Part shown: in pieces, positions 26,960 to 35,295 of the stretch
Position numbering within the stretch: the first letter of the stretch is position 1
Layout: each line of letters starts with the position of its first letter
NCBI RefSeq assembly: GCF_012524075.1
Contig: NZ_JAAZUI010000003.1
Coordinates: forward strand, 145,797 to 209,796
Direction of reading: 5' to 3'
Source: Lutibacter sp. B1
GTDB lineage: Bacteria; Bacteroidota; Bacteroidia; Flavobacteriales; Flavobacteriaceae
DNA length: 64,000 nucleotides
Translations under genes and position numbers: made by a program
The notes under the pieces: model-generated
What the model was told of the DNA's origin: nothing
What the model saw: the letters and a program-made list of their open reading frames with translations, nothing else
Database searches by the model: none

Positions 26960-27880
26960 ATGAAAATAATTAAATTAATAATTTTAGGGGTGTTTGCATT
27001 AAATATATCATTAATGTACAGTCAGCAAGATCCTCAATATACCCAATACATGTATAATATGCATGTATTAAATCCTGCTTATGCAGGCTCTCAAGGTACT
27101 TTAAGTATAGGTTTATTGGGGAGAACACAATGGGAAGGTATTGATGGTGCTCCTAGAACTATAACCGCAACGATAAATGCTCCAATAGGTAAAAATGTTG
27201 GTATGGGATTTTCTGTAATTGCTGATGAAATAGGCCCTGTTAAAGAGCAAAATGTATATGCAGATTTTTCTTATACAATAGAAACTTCAGATGAAGGCAG
27301 ACTTGCTTTTGGGATTAAGGGAGGATTTACATTTCAAACAATTGATTTTTTAAGATTATCTACAAACCAACAAGATGATCCTTTATTTGCAGAAAATTTA
27401 AATGAAACCTATCCAAATTTTGGAGCCGGTGCTTTTTATTATACTGATGAATTTTATATAGGATTATCAATGCCAAATATGTTAGAAACAAGGCATTTTG
27501 AAAAAAAGAAAGGAATCATAAGTAAAGCCTCTGAGAATATGCACTATTTTTTAACAAGTGGTTATGTATTTGATCTTTCATATGATGTAAAATTAAAACC
27601 ATCTGTTATGCTTAAAGCTGTTAGCGGAGCTCCTTTATCTGTTGATGTATCCGCTAATGCATTAATTTACGATGCTTTAGAGTTAGGTTTGTCGTGGAGG
27701 GTTGATGATTCTGTAAGTGGAATGATTAATTTTTTAATAACAGATAACTTAAGATTAGGCTATGCTTACGATTATACTTTAACAAACCTTGGAGATTTTA
27801 ATAATGGTTCTCATGAAGTGTTTTTATTGTATGATTTAGATTTATCTAGAAGAGATTTAAGATCACCAAGATTCTTTTAA
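26960..27880 (+). CDS. PorP/SprF-family type IX secretion membrane protein
   Basis: Outer-membrane beta-barrel of 306 aa with a signal peptide ending near LMYSQQ. The family start is clear: DPQYTQYMYNMHVLNPAYAG. The rest alternates short beta strands. The ATG at 26960 was chosen over an in-frame TTG at 26954. SprF-like proteins are needed for export or anchoring of adhesins with type B (CHU_C) ends, and the gene upstream encodes such an adhesin. The order adhesin-sprF-ompA is typical for flavobacterial surface modules. Confidence 0.93.
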   Translation: MKIIKLIILGVFALNISLMYSQQDPQYTQYMYNMHVLNPAYAGSQGTLSIGLLGRTQWEGIDGAPRTITATINAPIGKNVGMGFSVIADEIGPVKEQNVYADFSYTIETSDEGRLAFGIKGGFTFQTIDFLRLSTNQQDDPLFAENLNETYPNFGAGAFYYTDEFYIGLSMPNMLETRHFEKKKGIISKASENMHYFLTSGYVFDLSYDVKLKPSVMLKAVSGAPLSVDVSANALIYDALELGLSWRVDDSVSGMINFLITDNLRLGYAYDYTLTNLGDFNNGSHEVFLLYDLDLSRRDLRSPRFF

Positions 27881-27896
27881 TTAAAATTAACGGATA

Positions 27897-29990
27897 ATGA
27901 TTAAAAAAATTACCATAATATTTATTTTCCTTACTGTTTTTATTTCAAAGGCACAGGAGGACAGATATACCATAACGAATCTTAAAATTAATAATAGTTA
28001 TTCTAATTTTGGAACTACATTTTATGGAGATGATAAAGTGGTATTTTCAGCACCAAAAAAGAAATCTTATATAATAAGAAATGTTTGGGAAGGAAATAAT
28101 CAACCTTTTTTAGAATTATATATTGGTGATATTCAAGAAAATGGACAATTAGCTAATGTAAAAAAGTTTTCTGATGAAATTAATACACGTTATCACGAAG
28201 CTGATGTTGCATTTACCAAAGATAAAAAAACGGTTTATTTTTCTAGGAACAATTATTTTGACGGAAAATTTAAAAAGGACTCTACAGGTATTGGTTTAAT
28301 TCAGTTATACAGAGCTAAAATAAATAATGAAGGAGATTGGGTAAATATTGAGCCAATGCCTTTTAACAATGACAACTTCTCAACCGGTCACCCTGCTTTA
28401 AGTGCCGATGAAAAAACATTATATTTTATTTCTGATATGCCGGGTGGTTATGGAATAACTGATATATATAAAGCTGAAATTTATAAAGACGGCAGTTTTG
28501 GAAAACCTGAAAATTTAGGTCCAAAAATAAATACACCTGAAAGAGAAATGTTTGTTTCTATTAGTGGTAACGATGAATTGTATTTTTCTTCAGACGGAAG
28601 GAAAGATGGTTTGGGAGGACTGGATCTATATGTTTCAAAAATTACTAAAGACGGAATAACTGAACCTGAAAATTTAGGAGAACCTATGAATAGTAATAAA
28701 GACGACTTTTCATTTATTCTGGATTATGAGACCAGAAGAGGCTATTTTTCTTCAAATAGAGCCGGTGGTAAAGGTGATGATGATATTTATACTTTCATAC
28801 AAAATATTCCAATTGAATTTGAGTGTACTCAAAAAGTAGAAGGTTATGTTACCGATGCCAGTACAGCTAAAATTTTACCGGGTGCATTGGTTACGTTATA
28901 TGATGGTTTAGGAAATAAATTAGATAGCATGGTTGTTGGGAATACAGCTAAATACAATTTTAATTTAGATTGTAATAAGTCATACAAAGTTATAGGAACT
29001 AAAGAAGCGTATTTGCCTTACACGAAAGAATTTTATACAGCAGAAGGAGAGGAGCTTAATGTGCCATTAAGTTTAATGCCAAAACCTGCAGAAGAATTTT
29101 TACTGGAAAGAGGAAAATGTATAGTTAAAATTAATGCTATTTATTTTGATTTTGATAAGGCTGATATTAGACCTGATGCCGAAATTGAATTGAATAAAGT
29201 TGTGGATGTAATGAATAAATATCCTGATTTAATTATTGAAGGCGGTTCACATACCGACAGTAGAGGAACTTTTAAATACAATCAAACATTATCATACAGA
29301 AGAGCATTTTCTACAGTTCAATACATTATAGGAAAAGGAATTGATCCAAATCGTATATCTGCTACCGGTTATGGTGAAACTCAATTGGTAAATGGTTGTT
29401 CAGATGGTGTTAATTGTTCAGAAGAAGAGCATCAGGCCAACAGAAGAACGGAATTTGTTATTGTGAATTATGAAGATATAAAATATAAATATCCTGAAAT
29501 TTGCCCAACCAAGGCTATTTCTACCAAAGAACAATTGGAATTAAAACGACTAGAAGAAATTAAGCAAAAACGATTTTTAGAATCATTAAAAACTGAATTT
29601 GTAACTGCTCATGGTAATTTAATGATAAACATAAACCCAATTTATTTCGATTTAAATTCATCGTATTTTGGAAAAGAAGTTGAAAATGAGTTGAAAAAAG
29701 TGGTTGAAGTGATGACCAGATACCCTGAAATTATTATTGAATGTGGTTCACATACCGATTCTAGAGCCAGCAGTAATTATAATACATGGTTATCTGAACG
29801 TAGAGCTAAAAGAATTGTAGATTATATAATTTCAAAAGGTATTTCTCCAGATAGAATTTACGAAAAAGGCTATGGTGAAACTAACTTAGTAAATAACTGT
29901 AAGGATGGAGTTAAATGTTCTGATAGCGAACATGAACAAAACCGCAGAACAGAATTTGTTGTAATTAACCCGGAAGTTATTAAGAAATAA
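27897..29990 (+). CDS. OmpA-family protein with PD40 repeats and two OmpA domains
   Basis: A 697-aa envelope protein. The signal peptide ends near VFISKAQE. PD40/WD40-like beta-propeller repeats span about 60-300 (YFSRNNYF, YFISDMPGGYG, YFSSDGRKDGLGG, YFSSNRAGGKGDDDIY). A carboxypeptidase-like domain follows at about 310-395. Two consecutive OmpA peptidoglycan-binding domains end the protein (about 405-523 and 573-695). Both retain the YFDF/YFDL start, the GSHTDSR loop and the NRRTEFV end. Family members commonly have a single OmpA domain. It sits 16 bp after porP in the same operon and may tie the surface module to peptidoglycan. Confidence 0.92.
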   Translation: MIKKITIIFIFLTVFISKAQEDRYTITNLKINNSYSNFGTTFYGDDKVVFSAPKKKSYIIRNVWEGNNQPFLELYIGDIQENGQLANVKKFSDEINTRYHEADVAFTKDKKTVYFSRNNYFDGKFKKDSTGIGLIQLYRAKINNEGDWVNIEPMPFNNDNFSTGHPALSADEKTLYFISDMPGGYGITDIYKAEIYKDGSFGKPENLGPKINTPEREMFVSISGNDELYFSSDGRKDGLGGLDLYVSKITKDGITEPENLGEPMNSNKDDFSFILDYETRRGYFSSNRAGGKGDDDIYTFIQNIPIEFECTQKVEGYVTDASTAKILPGALVTLYDGLGNKLDSMVVGNTAKYNFNLDCNKSYKVIGTKEAYLPYTKEFYTAEGEELNVPLSLMPKPAEEFLLERGKCIVKINAIYFDFDKADIRPDAEIELNKVVDVMNKYPDLIIEGGSHTDSRGTFKYNQTLSYRRAFSTVQYIIGKGIDPNRISATGYGETQLVNGCSDGVNCSEEEHQANRRTEFVIVNYEDIKYKYPEICPTKAISTKEQLELKRLEEIKQKRFLESLKTEFVTAHGNLMININPIYFDLNSSYFGKEVENELKKVVEVMTRYPEIIIECGSHTDSRASSNYNTWLSERRAKRIVDYIISKGISPDRIYEKGYGETNLVNNCKDGVKCSDSEHEQNRRTEFVVINPEVIKK

Positions 29991-29996
29991 AAAAAT

Positions 29997-30083
29997 AAAG
30001 AGTTGTGGAAGAGGGTTTATTCTTCTATAGTAGATATTTTGTGGGGAAATTCTACACTCAAAACCTCACACAACTCTTTTTTT
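29997..30083 (+). ncRNA. Structured RNA-like element, copy A
   Basis: Starts 7 bp after the OmpA-gene stop. The outer stem AAAGAGTTGTG (29997-30007) pairs perfectly with CACAACTCTTT (30069-30079), and GAGG (30011-30014) with CCTC (30064-30067). Inside, a hairpin forms from GTAGA (30030-30034) and TCTAC (30051-30055), extended by ATTT/AAAT around the loop TGTGGGG, with one bulged T. A run of seven T follows the stem. It can act as a terminator, but the conserved interior shared with copy B (30158) suggests more. No Rfam family could be assigned by eye. Confidence 0.5.
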
Positions 30084-30157
30084 GTTAAAAAAAGGATTTA
30101 AATGTATTAAAAATTAAAATTGAACGTTAATAAAATAATAAGTTTTTTAAATAAAAT

Positions 30158-30245
30158 AAAAGAGTACTAATTGAGGTTCTTTTCTTCTATAGTAGACATT
30201 TTGTGGGGAAATTCTACACTCAATACCTCAATCAACTCTTTTTTT
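30158..30245 (+). ncRNA. Structured RNA-like element, copy B
   Basis: A second element 161 bp after copy A with the same architecture. AAAGAGT (30159-30165) pairs with ACTCTTT (30235-30241), and ATTGAGGT (30170-30177) with ACCTCAAT (30225-30232). The inner hairpin GTAGA/TCTAC plus ATTT/AAAT with loop TGTGGGG is identical except for the bulged base (C instead of T). The 49-nt core differs from copy A at only two positions. The left stem strand is quite different but still pairs. A T-run follows. Confidence 0.5.
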
Positions 30246-30297
30246 AATTCTTTTTATAAAAAGAATTAATGAACGCTATTTTAATAGCAACAAAAAA

Positions 30298-30322
30298 AAA
30301 CACTGCATTTGCAGTGTTTTTT
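30298..30322 (-). terminator. Bidirectional terminator downstream of sufD
   Basis: CACTGCA (30301-30307) and TGCAGTG (30310-30316) with flanking A and T runs, between the RNA-like elements and the end of sufD. It likely ends the suf operon. Confidence 0.75.
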
Positions 30323-30343
30323 AATTTATAGATAAAAAAAGTA

Positions 30344-31672
30344 TTATAGCTCAAAACCTAAATCAACACCTAATTTTTTGGCTATTAATTTGCTAATTCT
30401 CTTTTTTAATTGGGGAATTTTAATTTTGTTGACTACATCATTTCCAAAAGCATAAAGTAATAAGGCTTTAGCTTCTTTTTTAGGTATTCCTCTTGATTGC
30501 ATATAAAATAAAGCACTTTCATCTAATTGTCCAATAGTACAACCGTGAGAACATTTAACATCATCAGCAAAAATCTCTAATTGTGGTTTGGCATTAATTG
30601 TAGCACCATCATCAATTAAAATAGTATTGTTTTGCTGAAATGCATTTGTTTTTTGTGCTTCTTGTTGTACAATCACTTTACCATTAAAAACTCCTGTAGA
30701 TTTATCGGCATAAATTCCTTTATACAATTCGTGGCTTTCACAATTTGGAAATTTATGGTTAATTAAAGTATGATTATCTACATGTTGTTTTTCATTTAAA
30801 ATAGAAACACCATTAAGGTTTGATGTAATATACTCGCCTTCATGGTAAAACTCTAAATTATTTCTGGTTAAATTTCCTCCAAATGAAAAGGTATTAACAG
30901 AAGCTACACTCTGTTGTTTTTGCGAAACAAATGTATTGTCAATTAATGAAGATTTCTCTGTGTCATTTTGAATTTTATAATAATCAACAATAGCTCTTTT
31001 ATGTGCAAAAATTTCAGTTACCGAGTTTGTAAAAGCTGTGTTGTTAGATAAATTTTGATGACGTTCAATAATTTGAACATGTGAATTTTCTCCAACAATA
31101 ACCAAATTACGTGGTTGCAATAATACCTCTTTTTCACTACCTGTTGAAAAATGAAGAATTTGAATTGGCTTTTGTACAATGGTGTTTTTTGGGATGTTAA
31201 TAAAAGCACCTTCTTTAGCAAATGCGGTATTAAGTTCAGCTAAACTATTATTTTCTTTGGCAATTGAATTAAAATAATTATCAATTACCATTTTGTATTT
31301 TGGTCTTGATAAAGCTGATGATAAAACACAAACATCACAATCTTCGTGTGTAGTATCTGATAAAAAAGAACTAAAAACACCATCAATAAAAATTAGTGTG
31401 TAAGATTCAATTTCATTTATTAAATACTTTTCAATGTATTTAAAACCAATAGTTCTTTCAGTTTGTATTGAAGGGAAAAGACTAAAATCATGTTTTAATA
31501 AAGGTTTTAGACTTGTATATTTCCATTCTTCATCCTTTTTTGTAGGAAATCCTTCCTTCTCAAAATTTTGAATAGCTTTAGCTCTAATTGAATGTACATT
31601 TGAATCAAGGTCAAAAACACCATTATTTTCAAATGCCAAAAATGAAGAAACTAACTTATCTTTTAATTCCAT
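30344..31672 (-). CDS. sufD: Fe-S cluster assembly protein SufD
   Basis: A 442-aa scaffold subunit of the SufBC2D complex. The C-terminal half is the right-handed beta-helix of the SufB/D family (for example VFNGKVIVQQEAQKTNAFQQ and DDVKCSHGCTIGQLD, about residues 320-385). The GCTIGQLDE segment with its histidine is the conserved SufBD core. The C-terminus has the short helical domain. It is the last gene of the suf operon, 7 bp after sufC, followed by a terminator. Confidence 0.95.
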   Translation of the reverse strand: MELKDKLVSSFLAFENNGVFDLDSNVHSIRAKAIQNFEKEGFPTKKDEEWKYTSLKPLLKHDFSLFPSIQTERTIGFKYIEKYLINEIESYTLIFIDGVFSSFLSDTTHEDCDVCVLSSALSRPKYKMVIDNYFNSIAKENNSLAELNTAFAKEGAFINIPKNTIVQKPIQILHFSTGSEKEVLLQPRNLVIVGENSHVQIIERHQNLSNNTAFTNSVTEIFAHKRAIVDYYKIQNDTEKSSLIDNTFVSQKQQSVASVNTFSFGGNLTRNNLEFYHEGEYITSNLNGVSILNEKQHVDNHTLINHKFPNCESHELYKGIYADKSTGVFNGKVIVQQEAQKTNAFQQNNTILIDDGATINAKPQLEIFADDVKCSHGCTIGQLDESALFYMQSRGIPKKEAKALLLYAFGNDVVNKIKIPQLKKRISKLIAKKLGVDLGFEL

Positions 31673-31679
31673 AATAATT

Positions 31680-32417
31680 TTATTTCAACCAGTCGTATCC
31701 TTTTTCTTCTAATTCTAAAGCTAATTCTTTACCTCCGGATTTTACAATTTTACCATTATGTAAAACATGAACAAAATCAGGAATAATATAATCTAATAAA
31801 CGTTGGTAATGTGTAATTACTAAAACTGCATTGTCTTTATTTTTTAGTTTGTTAACTCCATTAGCAACCACTTTCAAAGCGTCAATATCTAAACCGGAAT
31901 CAGTTTCATCTAAAATTGCCAATTTAGGTTCTAACATTGCCATTTGAAAAATTTCATTACGTTTCTTCTCACCTCCAGAAAATCCCTCGTTTAAAGATCG
32001 CGATAAAAACTTACGATCAATTTCTAACAAATCTGCTTTTTCACGAATCAATTTCAGTAAATCTTTTGCAGGTAAATCATCCAAACCGTTTGCTTTTCTG
32101 GTTTCGTTTATAGCAGTTTTAATAAAATTGGTAACTGTTACTCCAGGAATTTCAATTGGATATTGGAACGATAAAAAGATACCTTTATGAGCTCTTTCTT
32201 CAGGTGCTAAATCTTCTAAATCTTCACCATTTAAAATTACTGAACCCTCTGTAACTTCATATTCTTCTTTTCCTGCGATAACTGCTGAAAGCGTACTTTT
32301 ACCGGAACCATTTGGTCCCATAATTGCGTGAATTTCACCTGCTTTTATTTCGAGATTTATTCCTTTTAAAATCTCCTTATCATTTATACTTGCGTGTAAA
32401 TTTTTTACTTGTAACAT
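31680..32417 (-). CDS. sufC: Fe-S cluster assembly ATPase SufC
   Basis: A 245-aa ABC-type ATPase that drives conformational change in SufBC2D. Walker A is GPNGSGKSTLS (about residue 34), the signature SGGEKKRNEI (about 148) and Walker B AILDETDSGLDID (about 170), with the SufC-specific Glu/Asp context. In the operon it is separated from sufB by a four-helix-bundle cassette. The residual leader between the cassette arm and the ATG is 14 bp. Confidence 0.96.
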   Translation of the reverse strand: MLQVKNLHASINDKEILKGINLEIKAGEIHAIMGPNGSGKSTLSAVIAGKEEYEVTEGSVILNGEDLEDLAPEERAHKGIFLSFQYPIEIPGVTVTNFIKTAINETRKANGLDDLPAKDLLKLIREKADLLEIDRKFLSRSLNEGFSGGEKKRNEIFQMAMLEPKLAILDETDSGLDIDALKVVANGVNKLKNKDNAVLVITHYQRLLDYIIPDFVHVLHNGKIVKSGGKELALELEEKGYDWLK

Positions 32418-32431
32418 TTTTAAATAGTATT

Positions 32432-32857
32432 AAAGTCTAAAAGACAAAAGTCTTAAAGCCTTATTTTTTTAAATATTTTATAAACCCACTTATCATTTTT
32501 GAAATTTCAAGTGTGTCATTTTTTAATTCATTAAAATCATTTTCATTTAAATATTCCAAATCATGAGCTAAATAAAGTTGAGAGCGAACCTCACCAGCCG
32601 ATGCTTTTGCAACATTTAAAAAATAAATAAACTCTTTGTCAGAACTTCGTTCAAAACCTTCTGCAATATTTGAACTTATTGAAACAGTAGCTTTTCTAAT
32701 TTGTCTGCAAAAGTCAAAATCTTTAGAAAACAAATTGTTATTAGTTTTTACATAAATCAATTTATTTAAGCTTCTTGCTTTTTTCCAACACTCAATATCT
32801 TCAAAAAAACGTATCATAAACTTTTTATAGCTTTTACACTTTTAACTTTTACACTTT
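32432..32857 (-). mobile_element. IVS-like cassette 1 (sufB/sufC junction)
   Basis: A 426-bp unit bounded by imperfect 29-bp inverted repeats: 32432-32460 and 32829-32857, complementary at about 23 of 29 positions. The arms are built from AAAG-containing units. The enclosed ORF starts 11 bp inside one arm and its stop abuts the other. The cassette fills nearly the whole gap between sufB and sufC, leaving 7 and 14 bp. The same layout recurs at 34331 and 56760. Confidence 0.6.
32461..32817 (-). CDS. Four-helix-bundle protein (23S rRNA intervening-sequence, S23 type)
   Basis: A 118-aa protein of the S23/IVS family (PF05635, TIGR02436), also related to the Avd accessory protein of diversity-generating retroelements. 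Family landmarks are ECWKKARSLNKLIY near the N-terminus, SISSNIAEGFER (about residue 48) and AKASAGEVRSQLYLAHDL (about 70-87). The pentameric barrel proteins of this family bind nucleic acid; their role outside rRNA is unknown. The gene lies inside the inverted repeats of cassette 1, co-directional with suf. It is about half identical to the broken copy at 34342. Confidence 0.9.
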   Translation of the reverse strand: MIRFFEDIECWKKARSLNKLIYVKTNNNLFSKDFDFCRQIRKATVSISSNIAEGFERSSDKEFIYFLNVAKASAGEVRSQLYLAHDLEYLNENDFNELKNDTLEISKMISGFIKYLKK

Positions 32858-32864
32858 TGACTTA

Positions 32865-34313
32865 TTAACCTACGGATCCTTCTAAACTAATTTCTAATAA
32901 TTTTTGTGCTTCAACAGCAAACTCCATTGGTAGCTTATTTAATACCTCTTTACTAAACCCATTTACAATTAAGGCGATAGCTTTTTCGGTACCTATACCA
33001 CGTTGATTGCAATAAAATAATTGGTCTTCACCAATTTTACTTGTTGTGGCTTCGTGCTCAATTTGAGCTGTTTTATTTTTTGATTCAATATAAGGAAATG
33101 TATGCGCTCCACATTTATTACCCATTAATAATGAGTCACATTGCGAAAAATTACGGGCATTATTAGATCTAGGACTTACTTGAACTAAACCTCTGTATGA
33201 GTTTTGTGATTTTCCTGCTGAAATTCCTTTAGAAATAATAGTGCTTTTTGTATTGTTTCCTAAATGAATCATTTTTGTACCGGTATCAGCTTGCTGAAAG
33301 TTATTGGTAACTGCAATTGAGTAAAATTCGCCAACAGAGTTATCGCCTTTTAATACACAACTTGGGTATTTCCAAGTTACTGCACTACCGGTTTCAACTT
33401 GTGTCCAAGAAATTTTAGCATTTGTTTCGCATAAACCACGTTTGGTTACAAAATTGAAAACACCACCTTTTCCTTCTTTGTCACCCGGGAACCAGTTTTG
33501 AACTGTTGAATATTTTATTTCGGCATCATCCAATGCAATTAATTCAACAACTGCTGCGTGTAATTGGTTTTCATCTCGTTGAGGCGCAGTACATCCTTCT
33601 AAATAGCTTACGTAACTTCCTTCGTCAGCAATTACTAAAGTGCGTTCAAATTGTCCTGTTCCACTTTCGTTGATTCTAAAATAGGTTGATAATTCCATAG
33701 GGCAAGTAACACCTTTTGGAATATAACAGAAAGAACCATCAGAAAAAACGGCCGAATTTAAAGCTGCATAGAAATTATCTGTTTTAGGAACAACGCTTCC
33801 CATATATTTTTTAACCAATTCAGGATGCTCTTGTATAGCTTCTGAAATTGGGCAAAATATAATTCCTTTTTCGTTTAATGTCTTTTTAAAAGTTGTAGCA
33901 ACCGAAACTGAATCCATAACCACATCAACAGCAACATTAGATAAACGTTTTTGTTCATCTATTGAAATCCCAAGTTTTTCAAAAGTTTTTAATAACTCAG
34001 GATCAACTTCATCTAAACTTCCTAATTTTTCTTTTTTCTTAGGAGCTGAATAGTAGCTTATATCTTGAAATGAAGGCTTTTTATAGTGAACATTCGCCCA
34101 ATTAGGCTCTTCCATTTCTTTCCAAATTTTGAAAGCTTCCAAACGCCATTCAGTCATCCATTTAGGTTCATTTTTCTTTTTAGAAATTGCAATTACAACA
34201 TCTTCATTTAAACCCACAGGAAATTTATCAGCTTCAATATCTGTATAAAAACCGTACTCGTATTCTTTGGTTTCCAGTTCTTTTTTTAAATCGTCTTCAG
34301 TAAATTTATTCAT
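32865..34313 (-). CDS. sufB: Fe-S cluster assembly protein SufB
   Basis: A 482-aa scaffold subunit of SufBC2D, the site where nascent clusters form. The beta-helix core is evident ([40 protein letters not shown]). The conserved [20 protein letters not shown] and [18 protein letters not shown] segments (about 390-445) carry the key Cys and His/Glu residues. Length is normal. IVS-like cassettes flank it on both sides in the operon. Confidence 0.96.
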   Translation of the reverse strand: MNKFTEDDLKKELETKEYEYGFYTDIEADKFPVGLNEDVVIAISKKKNEPKWMTEWRLEAFKIWKEMEEPNWANVHYKKPSFQDISYYSAPKKKEKLGSLDEVDPELLKTFEKLGISIDEQKRLSNVAVDVVMDSVSVATTFKKTLNEKGIIFCPISEAIQEHPELVKKYMGSVVPKTDNFYAALNSAVFSDGSFCYIPKGVTCPMELSTYFRINESGTGQFERTLVIADEGSYVSYLEGCTAPQRDENQLHAAVVELIALDDAEIKYSTVQNWFPGDKEGKGGVFNFVTKRGLCETNAKISWTQVETGSAVTWKYPSCVLKGDNSVGEFYSIAVTNNFQQADTGTKMIHLGNNTKSTIISKGISAGKSQNSYRGLVQVSPRSNNARNFSQCDSLLMGNKCGAHTFPYIESKNKTAQIEHEATTSKIGEDQLFYCNQRGIGTEKAIALIVNGFSKEVLNKLPMEFAVEAQKLLEISLEGSVG

Positions 34314-34330
34314 AAGTTTTAAAAGTTTTA

Positions 34331-34749
34331 AAGTTGAAAGTTTATAAAGTTGAATTTAAATATTTAATAAACCCACTTATTAACTTAGAAACTTCACTTA
34401 ATTTATCTTTTAAATTATTAAATTCTTCAAAATTAATATATTCTAAATTGTAAGCTAAATAAATTTGAGATCTACATTACATTTTCCGGCAGAAGCTTTA
34501 GCTATAAACAAAAATCGAATAAATTCTTTTGTTGTTTCTCTTTCAAATCCCTCAGCAATATTTGATGAAATTGAAATAGAGGATCTTCTTATTTGAACTC
34601 GTAATCCGAAATCTTTAGTAAAAGTTGTATTTGTGTTTGTAACGGAATAAATAGTTTTATTTAGTTTTCTTGACTTTTGCCAAGCAATAATATTTTCTAA
34701 TGAATCTAATTTTGCCATTAACTTTTTAAACTTTACAAACTTTTAACTT
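34331..34749 (-). mobile_element. IVS-like cassette 2 (sufA/sufB junction)
   Basis: A 419-bp unit with 21-bp inverted repeats at 34331-34351 and 34729-34749 (19 of 21 complementary), again made of AAAG-type units. It leaves 5 bp to the sufA stop and 17 bp to the sufB ATG. The enclosed ORF is frameshifted. The arm sequence differs from cassettes 1 and 3, but each pair of arms matches itself. Confidence 0.6.
34342..34718 (-). pseudogene. Four-helix-bundle (S23/IVS) ORF broken by a 5-bp duplication
   Basis: The first 80 residues read as a normal family member: ENIIAWQKSRKLNKTIY, then SISISSNIAEGFER and KASAGK. The frame then ends early at 34455. On the plus strand ACATT is tandemly repeated (34474-34478 and 34479-34483). 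Removing one copy restores the frame, which continues RSQIYLAYNLEYINFEEF to a stop at 34342-34344. That stop lies inside the left arm of the cassette and the protein would be about 124 aa. It is either a recent pseudogene or a reversible slip mutation. Confidence 0.85.
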
Positions 34750-34754
34750 TTTAA

Positions 34755-35084
34755 CTATAAAGAAAAACTTTCGCCACAACCACAAGTTCTATTAGCATTC
34801 GGATTGTTAAATACAAAACCTGTTCCATTTAATCCACCGGAATATTCCAATGTTGTTCCAACAAGGTATAAAAAGCTTTTTTTGTCAACAATAATTTTTA
34901 CATCATTATCTTCAAAAACCTTATCACCTTCTTGTTGTTCTTTGTCAAATTTTAATTCGTATGAAAGCCCAGAACAACCACCACTTTTAACTCCAACTCT
35001 AACATAATCAGTATTTGGGTTAAAGCCGTCATCATTCATAAGCTCAAGAACTTTCTTTTTTGCTATGTCTGAAACTTTTATCAT
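34755..35084 (-). CDS. sufA: HesB/IscA/SufA-family iron-sulfur carrier
   Basis: A 109-aa A-type carrier. The three cluster-binding cysteines are present: GGCSGLSY (about residue 37) and CGCGESF (about 101-103). It is the first gene of the minus-strand suf operon (sufA, cassette, sufB, cassette, sufC, sufD). The symbol follows context; IscA or ErpA naming would be equally possible from the sequence alone. Confidence 0.93.
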   Translation of the reverse strand: MIKVSDIAKKKVLELMNDDGFNPNTDYVRVGVKSGGCSGLSYELKFDKEQQEGDKVFEDNDVKIIVDKKSFLYLVGTTLEYSGGLNGTGFVFNNPNANRTCGCGESFSL

Positions 35085-35090
35085 TACTTA

Positions 35091-35121
35091 AATAGATTAA
35101 TTCTAAATTAATGCAAATATA
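35091..35121 (-). promoter_or_regulatory. suf operon promoter with Fur-like half palindrome
   Basis: TATATTTG (complement of 35114-35121) is a -7 match, 30 bp upstream of the sufA ATG. AATAGATTAATTCTAAA (35091-35107) covers the expected start and matches the sufS palindrome at about 13 of 17 positions, with the ATTCTAAA half intact. The same geometry as at sufS suggests shared control. Confidence 0.4.
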
Positions 35122-35283
35122 GTTGTTAAATATGATATTTATCACATTTAAACAATTGAATTACACAATAATCTAATAGATATATCTTATAAAAACAAAA
35201 ATACAGTTTTCCTTCTAAAATGTTTAAAACAATGTTACTCTTTTTGTTTTGTTATTATAAACAAATACAAACTAACTTTTCAA

Positions 35284-35291
35284 TATCTTTG
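35284..35291 (+). promoter_or_regulatory. -7 element immediately before thiL (possible leaderless start)
   Basis: TATCTTTG matches TAnnTTTG and ends 4 bases before the thiL ATG at 35296. If active, transcription would start at or next to the ATG, giving a leaderless message. No TTG lies at the usual distance upstream. Confidence 0.4.
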
Positions 35292-35295
35292 CAAA

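Noticed and set aside
29997..30245. Integron attC sites as an explanation of the two imperfect palindromes
   Set aside because: No typical attC end motifs, no integrase, no gene cassette between the copies, and each ends with a T-run typical of RNA 3' ends.
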